64,000 nt of DNA from Streptomyces sp. NBC_01408. GTDB lineage: Bacteria > Actinomycetota > Actinomycetes > Streptomycetales > Streptomycetaceae. The position numbers and the translations under genes are program-made. Numbering within the stretch: the first letter of the stretch is position 1; each line of letters begins with the position of its first letter. This document shows positions 41,818-49,610 of this stretch, one piece after another. The stretch lies in contig NZ_JAPEPJ010000001.1 in NCBI RefSeq assembly GCF_026340255.1, positions 4,619,501 to 4,683,500 on the forward strand. The letters are read 5' to 3'. The notes below the pieces were generated by a model. It did not search any database and was not told the DNA's origin. It saw nothing but the letters and a program-made list of their open reading frames with translations.

Positions 41818-43182
41818 TCAGCCGCGCTTGGACTCCGCGTAGTTGACGAGGAAGACCGCCTCCACCACCGACAGGCGCTCCAGCTCCTCCGGGGACACGC
41901 TCTCGTTCACCGCGTGGATCTGCGCCTCCGGCTCGCTGAGCCCGATGAGCAGAATCTCCGCCTCCGGGTACAGCGACGTCAGCGTGTTGCACAGCGGGAT
42001 CGATCCGCCCATGCCGCTGATCTGCATCTCCTGACCGGGGTACGCCACCTGCATGGCCGCCGCCATCGACGCGTACGCCGGGCTGGCCGTGTCCGCCTGG
42101 AAGGGCTGGCCGCGGCCCACGACTTCGAGCTCCAGCCGCGCCTTCCACGGGGTGTGTGCCACCAGGTGCGCCTCCAGCAGCTTGATGGCCTCCAGGGTGT
42201 CCACGCCCGGCGGCACCCGCAGGCTGATCAGCGCGCCGGCGCTCGCGTGCACGGACGGGGTGGCCCCTATCACCGGCGGGCAGTCGATGCCCAGCACGGT
42301 CACCGCCGGGCGGGCCCACAGCCGGTCCGCGACCGTGCCCTCGCCGATCAGCTCGACCCCCTCCAGCACCCGCGCGTCGGCGCGGAAGTCGGCCTCCGGG
42401 TACTGGAGGCCCTCCCACACCGCGTCCGAGGCCAGCCCGTCGACCGTCGTCGAACCGTCCGCCGCGCGCAGCGAGTCCAGTACGCGGATCAGCGCGGCCA
42501 GCGCGTCGGGGGCGACGCCGCCGAACAAGCCGTTGTGGAGGTTGCCGCCCAGCGTGTCGATCCTCACCTTGAGCAGGGCCATCCCGCGCAGGCTGGCCGT
42601 CACCGTCGGCAGGCCCAGACGGAAGTTGCCCGCGTCGCCGATCACGATGGTGTCGGCGGCCAGCAGCTCGGGGTGCGCCTCCGCGTACTGCTGGAGACCT
42701 CCGGTGCCCTGCTCCTCGGAGCCCTCGACGATCACCTTCACGCTCACCGGCACACCGCCGTTGGCCTTCAGCGCGCGCAACGCCAGCAGGTGCATGATGA
42801 ACCCGCCCTTGCAGTCGGCCGAACCGCGCCCGTACCAGCGGCCGTCGCGCTCCGTCAGCTCGAACGCGGGGGAGATCCAGGCGGTATCGTCCAGCGGCGG
42901 CTGCACGTCGTAGTGCGCGTAGAGCAGCACGGTCGGCGCGCCCTGCGGGCCGGGCAGGAAGCCGTACACCGACTGGGTGCCGTCGGGGGTGTCGAGCAGC
43001 GCCACGTCCTGGAATCCCTCGACGCGCAGAGCGTCGGCCACCCAGTTCGCCGCGGCTTCGCTCTCGCTCTTGGGGAACTGTGCCCAGTCTGCGACCGACT
43101 GGAAGGCCACCAGCTCGGTCAGCTCCCGCTTGGCGCGGGGCATCAACGAGGCGATGGTCTCGGCGATCGGATTCTGGGACAT
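41818..43182 (-). CDS. M20-family dipeptidase
   Basis: A 454-residue M20 metallopeptidase/dipeptidase. Zinc ligands are visible at His90 and Asp92 (LLYAHYDVQPP), the bridging aspartate in WYGRGSADCKGG, the catalytic Glu pair in VIVEGSEEQGTGG, aspartate in VIGDAGNF, and the last histidine in IHAVNESV. The lid domain is the central stretch with VDTLEAIKLLEAHL. AGAGGAG lies 9 bases before the ATG at 43182; 17 more in-frame codons upstream lack a site. Single gene with its own terminator, divergent from the geranylgeranyl-reductase-type gene. Confidence 0.92.
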   Translation of the reverse strand: MSQNPIAETIASLMPRAKRELTELVAFQSVADWAQFPKSESEAAANWVADALRVEGFQDVALLDTPDGTQSVYGFLPGPQGAPTVLLYAHYDVQPPLDDTAWISPAFELTERDGRWYGRGSADCKGGFIMHLLALRALKANGGVPVSVKVIVEGSEEQGTGGLQQYAEAHPELLAADTIVIGDAGNFRLGLPTVTASLRGMALLKVRIDTLGGNLHNGLFGGVAPDALAALIRVLDSLRAADGSTTVDGLASDAVWEGLQYPEADFRADARVLEGVELIGEGTVADRLWARPAVTVLGIDCPPVIGATPSVHASAGALISLRVPPGVDTLEAIKLLEAHLVAHTPWKARLELEVVGRGQPFQADTASPAYASMAAAMQVAYPGQEMQISGMGGSIPLCNTLTSLYPEAEILLIGLSEPEAQIHAVNESVSPEELERLSVVEAVFLVNYAESKRG

Positions 43183-43360
43183 GGGCACGCTCCTCTTGGG
43201 TGCGACGTTGTCGTATGTGTACGCCGCCCGCATCCGCGTGGTGCGCGTATGCCGGGTACGGCGAAGTCAGCCCCGATCCTCGCACAGCAGGACGAGGCGG
43301 ACTCGCGCGTAGGATTTCCCCGGCATCGGAGCAACGGGTGATCAGGAGCAGCAGCACATC

Positions 43361-44677
43361 GTGAGCAGCGACGACGACGGACGCGACGCAGGTGCAGGCG
43401 CGGGCGCAGGTGCAGGCGAAGGCGCAGCGGGGGCCGAGCAGGGTGCGGGCGACGGGACGGCCGGGGGGACCGGCGAGGTGTGGGACGTGGTCGTGGTCGG
43501 GGCCGGGCCGGCCGGTGCCTCGGCCGCCCACGCGGCGGCGACGGCGGGGCGGCGCGTACTGCTGCTGGAGAAGGCCGCACTGCCCCGCTACAAGACCTGC
43601 GGCGGCGGCATCATCGGCCCCTCGCGCGACGCCCTGCCGCCGGGCTTCGCGCTGCCCCTGAAGGACCGCATCCACGCGGTCAGCTTCTCGCTGAACGGCA
43701 GGCTGACCCGGACCAGGCGCTCGAAGCAGATGCTCTTCGGGCTCATCAACCGGGCGGAATTCGACGCCGGGCTGGTCGCCGAGGCCGAGAAGGCCGGCGC
43801 TATCGTGCGCACCGGCACGGCCGTGGCCCGGGTCGAGCAGCACGGAGCGGCCGTGCCCGACCGGCGCACCGTCGCCGTGGTGCTCGCCGACGGGGAGACC
43901 GTCCTGGCCCGCGCGGTGGTCGGCGCGGACGGCAGCGCCAGCCGGATCGGCGCGCACGTCGGCGTCCAGATGGACCAGGTGGACCTCGGACTGGAGGCGG
44001 AAATCCCGGTTCCGGCGACGGTCTCGGAGGACTGGAAGGGGCGGGTGCTCATCGACTGGGGCCCGCTGCCCGGCAGTTACGGCTGGGTCTTCCCCAAGGG
44101 CGATACCCTGACCGTCGGCGTCATCTCGGCGAAGGGCGAGGGCGCGGCGACCAAGCGCTACCTGGACGACTTCATCGCCCGGCTCGGCCTCGCCGGCTTC
44201 GAACCGTCGGTCTCCTCCGGGCACCTGACCCGCTGCCGCAAGCCCGATTCCCCGCTCTCGCGCGGCCGGGTACTCGTCGCGGGCGACGCGGCGGGACTGC
44301 TGGAGCCGTGGACGCGCGAGGGCATCTCCTTCGCGCTGCGCTCCGGGCGGCTCGCGGGGGAGTGGGCCGTGAAGATCTCCGAGGCGCAGGACGCGGTGGA
44401 CGCGCGCCGCCAGGCGCTCAACTACGCCTTCGCCGTCAAGTCGGGGCTGGGGGTGGAGATGGCCGTGGGCAAGCGCATGCTGACGGTCTTCGAGAGCAGG
44501 CCGGGGATGCTGCACGCGGCGATCACCGGCCTGCGTCCGGCGTGGCTGGCCTTCGCGCAGATCACCCGCGGCGGGGCGACGCTGGCCGACCTGGTGCGTA
44601 CGTATCCGCTGGCCCGCAAGGCGCTGCACGTGCTGGACGCCCGGCAGGCGGGCCGGTCCGGGCGCCGCGAGGTCTGA
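43361..44677 (+). CDS. Geranylgeranyl reductase-family FAD oxidoreductase
   Basis: A 438-residue FAD protein of the geranylgeranyl-reductase family, which reduces prenyl double bonds of quinones, lipids or chlorophyll precursors. After a 40-residue Gly/Ala/Glu head come VVVVGAGPAGASAAHAA (FAD), LLLEKAALPRYKTCGGGI, VVGADGSASRIG, and LVAGDAAGLLEPWTREGISFALRSG. It probably acts at the membrane on menaquinone (inference from family). AGGAG lies 12 bases before the GTG at 43361. The final codons and stop lie in the first unit of a 33-base tandem repeat (44664-44762). Confidence 0.88.
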   Translation: MSSDDDGRDAGAGAGAGAGEGAAGAEQGAGDGTAGGTGEVWDVVVVGAGPAGASAAHAAATAGRRVLLLEKAALPRYKTCGGGIIGPSRDALPPGFALPLKDRIHAVSFSLNGRLTRTRRSKQMLFGLINRAEFDAGLVAEAEKAGAIVRTGTAVARVEQHGAAVPDRRTVAVVLADGETVLARAVVGADGSASRIGAHVGVQMDQVDLGLEAEIPVPATVSEDWKGRVLIDWGPLPGSYGWVFPKGDTLTVGVISAKGEGAATKRYLDDFIARLGLAGFEPSVSSGHLTRCRKPDSPLSRGRVLVAGDAAGLLEPWTREGISFALRSGRLAGEWAVKISEAQDAVDARRQALNYAFAVKSGLGVEMAVGKRMLTVFESRPGMLHAAITGLRPAWLAFAQITRGGATLADLVRTYPLARKALHVLDARQAGRSGRREV

Positions 44678-44762
44678 GAGCGCGGACGGGGCGGACGCCG
44701 CGAGGTCTGAGAGCGTGGACGGGGCGGACGCCGCGAGGCCTGAGAGCGTGGACGGGGCGGAC
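44664..44762 (+). repeat. Three 33-base tandem repeats across a stop codon
   Basis: Units at 44664-44696, 44697-44729 and 44730-44762 differ at two positions (GAGCGC/GAGCGT and GGTCTGA/GGCCTGA). The first holds the last codons and TGA of the reductase gene. Because 33 is a multiple of three, every unit restates Arg-Glu-Val/Ala-stop in the same frame. The rest of the gap to 44894 is G-rich sequence with further GGACG-type repeats and no gene. Confidence 0.85.
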
Positions 44763-44894
44763 GCGTCGGACGGGAGAGCCGGCGGACACCTCGGACGCCT
44801 CGGACGCGTCGGATGTGGGGTGGGGCGGACGAAGCGGCCGGGGTGGACGAGGAACGGGCGGACGGAGCCCGTCCCGGCGTGAGGCCGGGGCGGG

Positions 44895-45353
44895 TCACCG
44901 GTCCACCGTGATCCGGAAGACGGGGTGGTCGGCGGCGGCCGCCCGGAGCTCCGCGTCGGAGGACTTCGCCGTGACCCCCTGGAAGAACCGGTTGACCTCC
45001 CAGCCCCACTTCTCCAGGTAGGCGCGCAGGATGGCGGCCTGCTGCACCGGGTCGGTGACCTCGACGGCGGAGAAGGGGCGCACCTTGCGTCCCACACGCA
45101 GCTCACCGCCGCCCGCGATGCGCATGTTGCGGACCCACTGGGAGTGGCCGCGGGCCGAGACGAGGTACTGGGATCCCTCGTACGAGTGGGGGTTGACCGG
45201 GATCCGCTGCATCTCGCCGGACTTGCGGCCGCGGACCGACAGCTCGGCCGTGCCGGCCAGGCTGATGCCGAGCCGGGCCAGCTTCCCCAGGAGCGCGTTG
45301 AAGCGGACGCCGAAGGGGCTGGCCTGGACGTAGTACGGGGTGGGCGCGTTCAT
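44895..45353 (-). CDS. DDN-type F420/deazaflavin-dependent nitroreductase family protein
   Basis: A 152-residue split-barrel protein of the deazaflavin-dependent nitroreductase group (Mycobacterium Ddn relatives), which reduce quinones or xenobiotics with F420H2. Characteristic parts are LGKLARLGISLAGTAELSVRGRKSGEMQRIPVNPHSYEGSQYLVSARGHSQWVRNMRIAG and the closing NRFFQG. GGAGG precedes the ATG at 45353. Divergent from a TetR gene; both AGAGCA/TGCTCT palindromes lie between them, so repression by that TetR is likely. Confidence 0.9.
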   Translation of the reverse strand: MNAPTPYYVQASPFGVRFNALLGKLARLGISLAGTAELSVRGRKSGEMQRIPVNPHSYEGSQYLVSARGHSQWVRNMRIAGGGELRVGRKVRPFSAVEVTDPVQQAAILRAYLEKWGWEVNRFFQGVTAKSSDAELRAAAADHPVFRITVDR

Positions 45354-45406
45354 GGTGGCCTCCGAAGCTGGTTTCCCGAGAATCTGCCGGTTTCCCGAGA
45401 GTCTGA

Positions 45407-45472
45407 GAGAGCACTGCTCTCGCTTGAGAACAGTGTGCGCGGATCGATGCACCAAAACAAGAGCAGTGCTCT
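45407..45472. promoter_or_regulatory. Two matching TetR operators
   Basis: GAGAGCACTGCTCTC (45407-45421) and AGAGCAGTGCTCT (45460-45472) are perfect palindromes with the same AGAGCA/TGCTCT arms, centres 52 bases (five turns) apart, in the region between the DDN-type and TetR genes. One copy per divergent promoter is the simplest reading. Confidence 0.7.
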
Positions 45473-45533
45473 CGTAATAGAGCGGCGATCCGTTTCTTGG
45501 GCAGTGCTCCGTAGGCGTGGCACACTGACGCGC

Positions 45534-46232
45534 ATGAACACCGTGCGAGGGGCCAGGGAGCGGGCCCGCATCGAGGTCACCGCCGCGATCAAGGACGAGG
45601 CACGCCGCAGGCTCGCGGCCGAGGGGGCCGCCAAACTCTCCCTGCGTGCCGTCGCCCGCGAACTGGGCATGGTCTCCTCCGCCCTCTACCGCTACTTCCC
45701 CAGCCGTGACGAGCTGCTCACCGCGCTCATCATCGACGCGTACGACAGCGTCGGCGCGGCCGCCGAGCAGGCCGACGCCCGCGCCCTCGCCGCCGGGGCC
45801 CAGCCCCGTGCCCGCTGGATCGCGGTCTGCGAGGCCGTCCGCGACTGGGCGCTGGAGCACCCGCACGAGTACGCCCTCATCTACGGTTCCCCCGTTCCCG
45901 GCTACAGCGCACCCATGGACACCGTCGGCCCCGCCTCCCGGGTCGGCAACGCCCTCATCGCCGTCCTCCGCGCCGCCTACGAGGGCCGCGGCCTGGCCCT
46001 GCCGCCCCTGCCCGCCGCCCTGCGCCCGGAAGCGGCCCGGATGACCGCCGATTTCGCCGAAGGCCTGCCCCCGGAGGTCACGGCCGCGCTGGTTGCCGCC
46101 TGGGCGCAGCTGGTCGGCCTCGTCTCCTTCGAACTGTTCGGCCAGTTCGACCGGGTCGTCGAGGACCGCCCGGCCTTCTTCACGCACGCCGTCGGGCAGT
46201 TGGCCCACGCCGTCGGGCTGCCCGCCGTATGA
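45534..46232 (+). CDS. TetR/AcrR-family regulator (TetR_C_13/WHG type)
   Basis: A 232-residue TetR protein. The helix-turn-helix is RIEVTAAIKDEARRRLAAEGAAKLSLRAVARELGMVSSALYRYFPSRDELLTALI; the C-terminal domain (WALEHPHEYALIYGSPVPGY, then FELFGQFDRVVEDRPAFF) is the WHG type common in Streptomyces. The ATG at 45534 is the first start behind the operator region; a longer frame would run through both operators. It probably represses the divergent DDN-type gene and itself. Confidence 0.92.
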   Translation: MNTVRGARERARIEVTAAIKDEARRRLAAEGAAKLSLRAVARELGMVSSALYRYFPSRDELLTALIIDAYDSVGAAAEQADARALAAGAQPRARWIAVCEAVRDWALEHPHEYALIYGSPVPGYSAPMDTVGPASRVGNALIAVLRAAYEGRGLALPPLPAALRPEAARMTADFAEGLPPEVTAALVAAWAQLVGLVSFELFGQFDRVVEDRPAFFTHAVGQLAHAVGLPAV

Positions 46233-46265
46233 CGTCGGCGCGCGCCCGGTCTTGACGGAGGATCG

Positions 46266-46316
46266 CACGCCCGGGCCGAGGGCCACACGCCCGGGCCGAG
46301 CACCGCACGCCCGGGC
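46266..46316. repeat. Three 20-base-spaced CACGCCCGGGC repeats
   Basis: CACGCCCGGGC begins at 46266, 46286 and 46306 downstream of the TetR stop. Each contains the palindrome GCCCGGGC, so the tract may also act as a terminator. The remaining gap to 46432 holds an AT-richer promoter region for the next gene. Confidence 0.7.
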
Positions 46317-46432
46317 GGGGGACAGTGCGGACGACTGTTCTTCATATCAATGCGAGCGGTTCTGACTTGAACGAACGGCCGCCCGTCTAATGTTCCTCGG
46401 GTCGCCCCCCTGCCGCCGCCGAAGGAACGTTC

Positions 46433-47434
46433 ATGCGCCGCGCCGTGAAGGCCCTGTACGCCGTCCTGGTCACCGCCTTACTGGCCGCGCCGGCGCCCGC
46501 CCTCACGGCGTCGGCGCGTTCCGAGGGCCCGGCGCGGGCCGCCGACGCCCCACGCTCCGCACGGCCGACGGCCCCGGCCGAGCCCATAGCCCCCGCCCCG
46601 GCCCCCACCGCGCCCCCCACCCCCCGGATACCCGGTGTGCGAGGGCTGGAGATCGGCGTCCCCGCCTACGTCTGGGCGAACGACCGCGTGCTGAGCGACC
46701 TCACGGCGACCGGTCCGGCCGCCTCGGTCGTCGTCCTCAACCCCGGCAACGGCGACTCCCCGTTCGACGCCCCCTGGCAGGCCCGCGCCGACGCCCTGCG
46801 CGGCGGCACCACTACCACCGGCGAGAAGACCAAGGTCCTCGGCTACGTCCACACCGACCACGGCAACCGCGACCCGGCCGCCGTCAGGGCCTCCGTCGAC
46901 AACTACCTCAAGACCCCCGACGGCCGGCTCCACGTCGACGGCATCTTCTTCGACGTGGTCAGCCGCGACTGCGGCCCCGGCAACGCCACCCGAGACCTCT
47001 ACGCGGACCTGCGCCGCTACGTCCAGGACACCATGCACGCCACCGACCCCGCCGCCCCCGACCTGGTCGTCAACAACCCGGGCACCGCCATCGCCGACTG
47101 CTACCTGGAACCGGGCCGCCGGACCGCCGACGTCTTCGTCACCTACGAGGACACCTACGCGGCCTACGTCTCCGGAGGCTGGCTGGGCGGCAACGTCTTC
47201 GACCACCTCACCGGATACCGCGCCGGAACCGAACTAGACCCGAGCGGCACGGCGTTCTGGCACCTGGTCCACGGGGTCCCCGACGACGAGGCGATGCGGA
47301 CGACCCTGCGCACCGCCTTCGACCGCGGGGCGGGCTACGCCTACGCGACCGGCGCGGCCATGCCCAACCCCTGGAACACGGCCCCGGCCTGGAAGTACCA
47401 CCCGCAGACCACGTACGCCGCCACCCTCGGCTGA
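46433..47434 (+). CDS. Secreted spherulation-specific family 4 protein
   Basis: A 333-residue secreted protein: signal peptide RRAVKALYAVLVTALLAAPAPALTASA, a Pro/Ala-rich linker (30-66), then a spherulin-4 TIM-barrel-like domain with GLEIGVPAYVWANDRVLSDL, VVLNPGNGDSPFD, VLGYVHTDHGNRDPAAV, VDGIFFDVVSRDCG and LVVNNPGTAIADCYL. The family is named from Physarum encystment and is probably a glycoside-hydrolase-like enzyme on extracellular polysaccharide. Codon 16 is TTA (46478-46480) in the signal peptide, so production may be tied to bldA and development. GAAGGAACG precedes the ATG. Confidence 0.87.
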   Translation: MRRAVKALYAVLVTALLAAPAPALTASARSEGPARAADAPRSARPTAPAEPIAPAPAPTAPPTPRIPGVRGLEIGVPAYVWANDRVLSDLTATGPAASVVVLNPGNGDSPFDAPWQARADALRGGTTTTGEKTKVLGYVHTDHGNRDPAAVRASVDNYLKTPDGRLHVDGIFFDVVSRDCGPGNATRDLYADLRRYVQDTMHATDPAAPDLVVNNPGTAIADCYLEPGRRTADVFVTYEDTYAAYVSGGWLGGNVFDHLTGYRAGTELDPSGTAFWHLVHGVPDDEAMRTTLRTAFDRGAGYAYATGAAMPNPWNTAPAWKYHPQTTYAATLG

Positions 47435-47456
47435 GAGGACGCCCGACCGGGTCCGG

Positions 47457-47954
47457 TCAGCGGTAGTCGTCGGGGTGGCCCTGCATCCAGGTGTTGATCT
47501 TGTCGCGGGTGCCGATCAGTGCGGTCTGGTGCTTCTTCAGGTTCTCGAAGGAGCGGTCGCCGCCGAGTTTCCCGTCGAGCTCGGCGATCAGGCCGATCGG
47601 CTCCGGGAAGTGGCCGGGCCCCTTGGGGTCGGCCTTCATGGCGCGGTCCAGGCGGTGGAGTTCGTCGTGGACCCGCCCCAGGAAGTACGCGCAGTTGCCC
47701 GGGGTGCATGCATCGTCCAGCGTCGCCTGGAGCCCTGCGAACGCGTCCCGGACCTTCTCGGGCGGCAGGTTCTCGGGATCGGGCAGGGCACCCGAGGGCG
47801 ACGGCGAGGACGACGGCGCGGATCCGGCCGAGACCGAGGAGGCGGAGGAGGCGGACGTGGCAGGCGGCGCGGCCGGCTCCGCGTCGCAGGACACCGTGAA
47901 CGCCGCCAGGGCGACGGCGAGGACCGCCGCGCTCCGGGCCGTGGAAAAGGACAT
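47457..47954 (-). CDS. Putative lipoprotein of unknown function
   Basis: A 165-residue exported lipoprotein with signal SAAVLAVALAAFTVSC (lipobox cysteine Cys23) and a Ser/Ala/Pro linker. The helical domain after it has LPPEKVRDAFAGLQATLDDACTPGNCAYFLGRVHDELHRLDRAM (two cysteines, possible disulfide) and a C-terminal helix LKKHQTALIGTRDKINTWMQGHPDDYR. I do not recognise the family. GGGGG precedes the ATG. It is convergent with the spherulin-4 gene. Confidence 0.75.
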   Translation of the reverse strand: MSFSTARSAAVLAVALAAFTVSCDAEPAAPPATSASSASSVSAGSAPSSSPSPSGALPDPENLPPEKVRDAFAGLQATLDDACTPGNCAYFLGRVHDELHRLDRAMKADPKGPGHFPEPIGLIAELDGKLGGDRSFENLKKHQTALIGTRDKINTWMQGHPDDYR

Positions 47955-48051
47955 CGACTACCCCCGTGATCGCTGAGACGGCCGACCTTACCGAGGGCCC
48001 GCCGATGGCGGCACCCGGGGGCGCCCCCGGCCCGGACCGGTTCGTCTCCCG

Positions 48052-48351
48052 CTACCGGAACCGCTCGACAGGCGTGCGCCGGCCGGCCCGGAACTCGATC
48101 AGGGCGGCACTGATGTCGAGCGCCGAGCCAAAGAAGAGCACCGACCGGTCGGCCGCCACGAGGATCGTCCCACCGCCCCGCACGCGGTGCACGACAGCCA
48201 CCGCACCGTCCTCGGGCAGCAGTACGTGACCGATCTCGGCGTCCGCAGCGATGCGGCGGTACAGCGCCTCGCCGAACTCGATGAGGCGCCACTGATCCGG
48301 CGTGGGCGCCACGGCGTCCGCGGCCTTCCCCGCGCGCTGCTCCTCCCTCAT
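48052..48351 (-). CDS. Small hypothetical protein, coupled to a frameshifted gene
   Basis: A 99-residue soluble protein that I do not recognise: helical N-terminus (PTPDQWRLIEFGEALYRRIA) and a beta-rich end (GHVLLPEDGAVAVVHRVRGGGTILVAADRSVLFFGSALDISAALIEFRAG). Its ATG overlaps the stop of the 48348-48753 gene (ATGA), so both would normally be translated together. The frameshift in that upstream gene should therefore reduce its translation. The function is unknown; the surrounding patch of short unlinked hypotheticals looks like accessory sequence. Confidence 0.6.
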   Translation of the reverse strand: MREEQRAGKAADAVAPTPDQWRLIEFGEALYRRIAADAEIGHVLLPEDGAVAVVHRVRGGGTILVAADRSVLFFGSALDISAALIEFRAGRRTPVERFR

Positions 48352-48753
48352 CCCGCTGCCCCGTCACCGTCGTAGACCGCCGCGAGCTCCGCGATCAGGT
48401 CCGCGTCGCGCATCCCGGGCAGGGCGTACCCCTCGGCCTCGTCCCACGGGACGTCGAGGTCGTCCATGTGCACGCGCCACTCGGCATCCGGCATGGCCCG
48501 GCGCAACTCCGTCACGGAATCCAGCACATGGGCGATCACCGGCATCAGACGACCGGAATCGAGTGGCATCTTGGTGGACCCGGCGACGATCTCCTCCGGC
48601 CCGGCCGCACGCCGGTCGTACACGTACAGGCATTTCCTCGTCTTCGTACGGAAACGACGCCATGTGGGCGGCGACGACGCGCGCGACGCAGGCCGACTCG
48701 GCCCCGGTCAGCGGTGTCGTGCGGTGCGCGCTGTAGTAGAGGGAGACGCTCAT
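48348..48753 (-). pseudogene. Frameshifted small hypothetical gene
   Basis: Two abutting frames give one continuous protein. From ATG 48753 the first 40 codons (MSVSLYYSAHRTTPLTGAES to SFPYEDEE) are followed, one base out of frame, by CLYVYDRRAAGPEEIVAGST and KMPLDSGRLMPVIAHVLDSV, running to the stop at 48348. The break lies at the AAA run 48633-48635 (reverse strand GAGGAAATGC), where one extra base would account for it. I do not recognise the family, but the acidic MDDLDVPWDEAEGYALPGM looks conserved rather than random. It may be a real mutation, a programmed shift or a sequencing error. Initiation at GTG 48623 could still make a 91-residue remnant. Confidence 0.65.
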
Positions 48754-48792
48754 GCCGGAAGCGTACGACGGGGGCGTGACACCATCGTGGGT

Positions 48793-49299
48793 ATGGAGCA
48801 CTACTGGTACCCGCCGGTCGAGGCGGACCGCATCGACCCGTTCGACAGCGAGCTGGCCGGGCCGCAGTACGTGATCTTCGGCGGCCATCGATCCACCTAT
48901 GCGTTCGCCGACCCGGCGAAGAGGTACGACGGGCATCTGGCGGAATGGATCCCGATGGGCTACATGATCCTTCGGCATGCGCAGAAGGTGGCTGTCTTCC
49001 GTCACGGTGAGGTGGCGCGCGAATGGCCGGGGCTCCACGGCGCCCCGCCCGTCGATCCGCCGGAGACGCCGGCGCGCACGGCGTCGCCCCACGCCGCAAC
49101 GCTTCGCGAGCTGGCGTCGTCGCACGCCACGTGGCTGCGCAGCGTATGCGGATATCTGGTCAAGACCCCGTCTGGTCCGACGGCGAGCCCTGAGGATGCC
49201 TACGACCGCGCTGCCGCGTTCGAGCTGGCGGCCGAGGCCTCCCGGAACGAGGGACGGGCGGCACTCTGGTTCGTCCACACGGCCGAGAACTGGCACTGA
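48793..49299 (+). CDS. Hypothetical protein (168 residues)
   Basis: A soluble protein that I do not recognise. The start is rich in aromatics and acids (MEHYWYPPVEADRIDPFDSE), followed by VIFGGHRSTYAFADPAKRYDG, a short hydrophobic stretch WIPMGYMILRHAQKVAVF, and a helical C-terminus with two Ala-rich helices ending in LWFVHTAENWH. The ATG is 39 bases from the divergent frameshifted gene and has no ribosome site; CACCAT ends 7 bases upstream as a possible -10 for a leaderless message. No enzyme motif is visible. Confidence 0.55.
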   Translation: MEHYWYPPVEADRIDPFDSELAGPQYVIFGGHRSTYAFADPAKRYDGHLAEWIPMGYMILRHAQKVAVFRHGEVAREWPGLHGAPPVDPPETPARTASPHAATLRELASSHATWLRSVCGYLVKTPSGPTASPEDAYDRAAAFELAAEASRNEGRAALWFVHTAENWH

Positions 49300-49610
49300 C
49301 CCCGCCGGCGGGGACGGCGACCGGTGATCAGGACGGTGGGGTTGCCGGGTGAGCAGGGGTGTCGACGCCGGCGGCTGCGAACGGCTCGGTCAGCACGCGG
49401 TAGTGCGCCTCGGCACACTTTGCGCGTGTGCGGACCACCCTTGCCGCGATGCAGCACACAGCTTTTGCGTCCGAGTGCAGCCCGGTGCGGAACGCATCGA
49501 GCTGCACCGCGCGCGGAAGCAGCGTCGAACGGACCGCATGGTCGATCTCGGAGCACTCCCCGACAGCCTCGATGAACTGCGCGGTAGCGGAATCCAGGCA
49601 CCCCCCGCCG
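49300..49610. other. Gap without a supportable gene
   Basis: This 311-base stretch has no frame with both a start and family-like sequence. On the reverse strand a frame stays open for about 95 codons right after the MDMPI gene stop, but it has no ATG, GTG or TTG near its beginning and resembles nothing I know. It may be a decayed 5-prime-truncated gene. Confidence 0.5.

Noticed and set aside
41705..45106. An 1133-codon reverse frame through the dipeptidase and reductase genes
   Set aside because: It overlaps the true dipeptidase gene in another frame and is composed of low-complexity shadow sequence.
46266..46316. Regular 20-base repeats as a CRISPR array
   Set aside because: Units are contiguous GC-rich slippage products without unique spacers, and no cas genes are near.
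49200..49601. Short frames on both strands in the gap after 49300
   Set aside because: None has a ribosome site or resemblance to a known family; the longest open reverse frame lacks a start codon.
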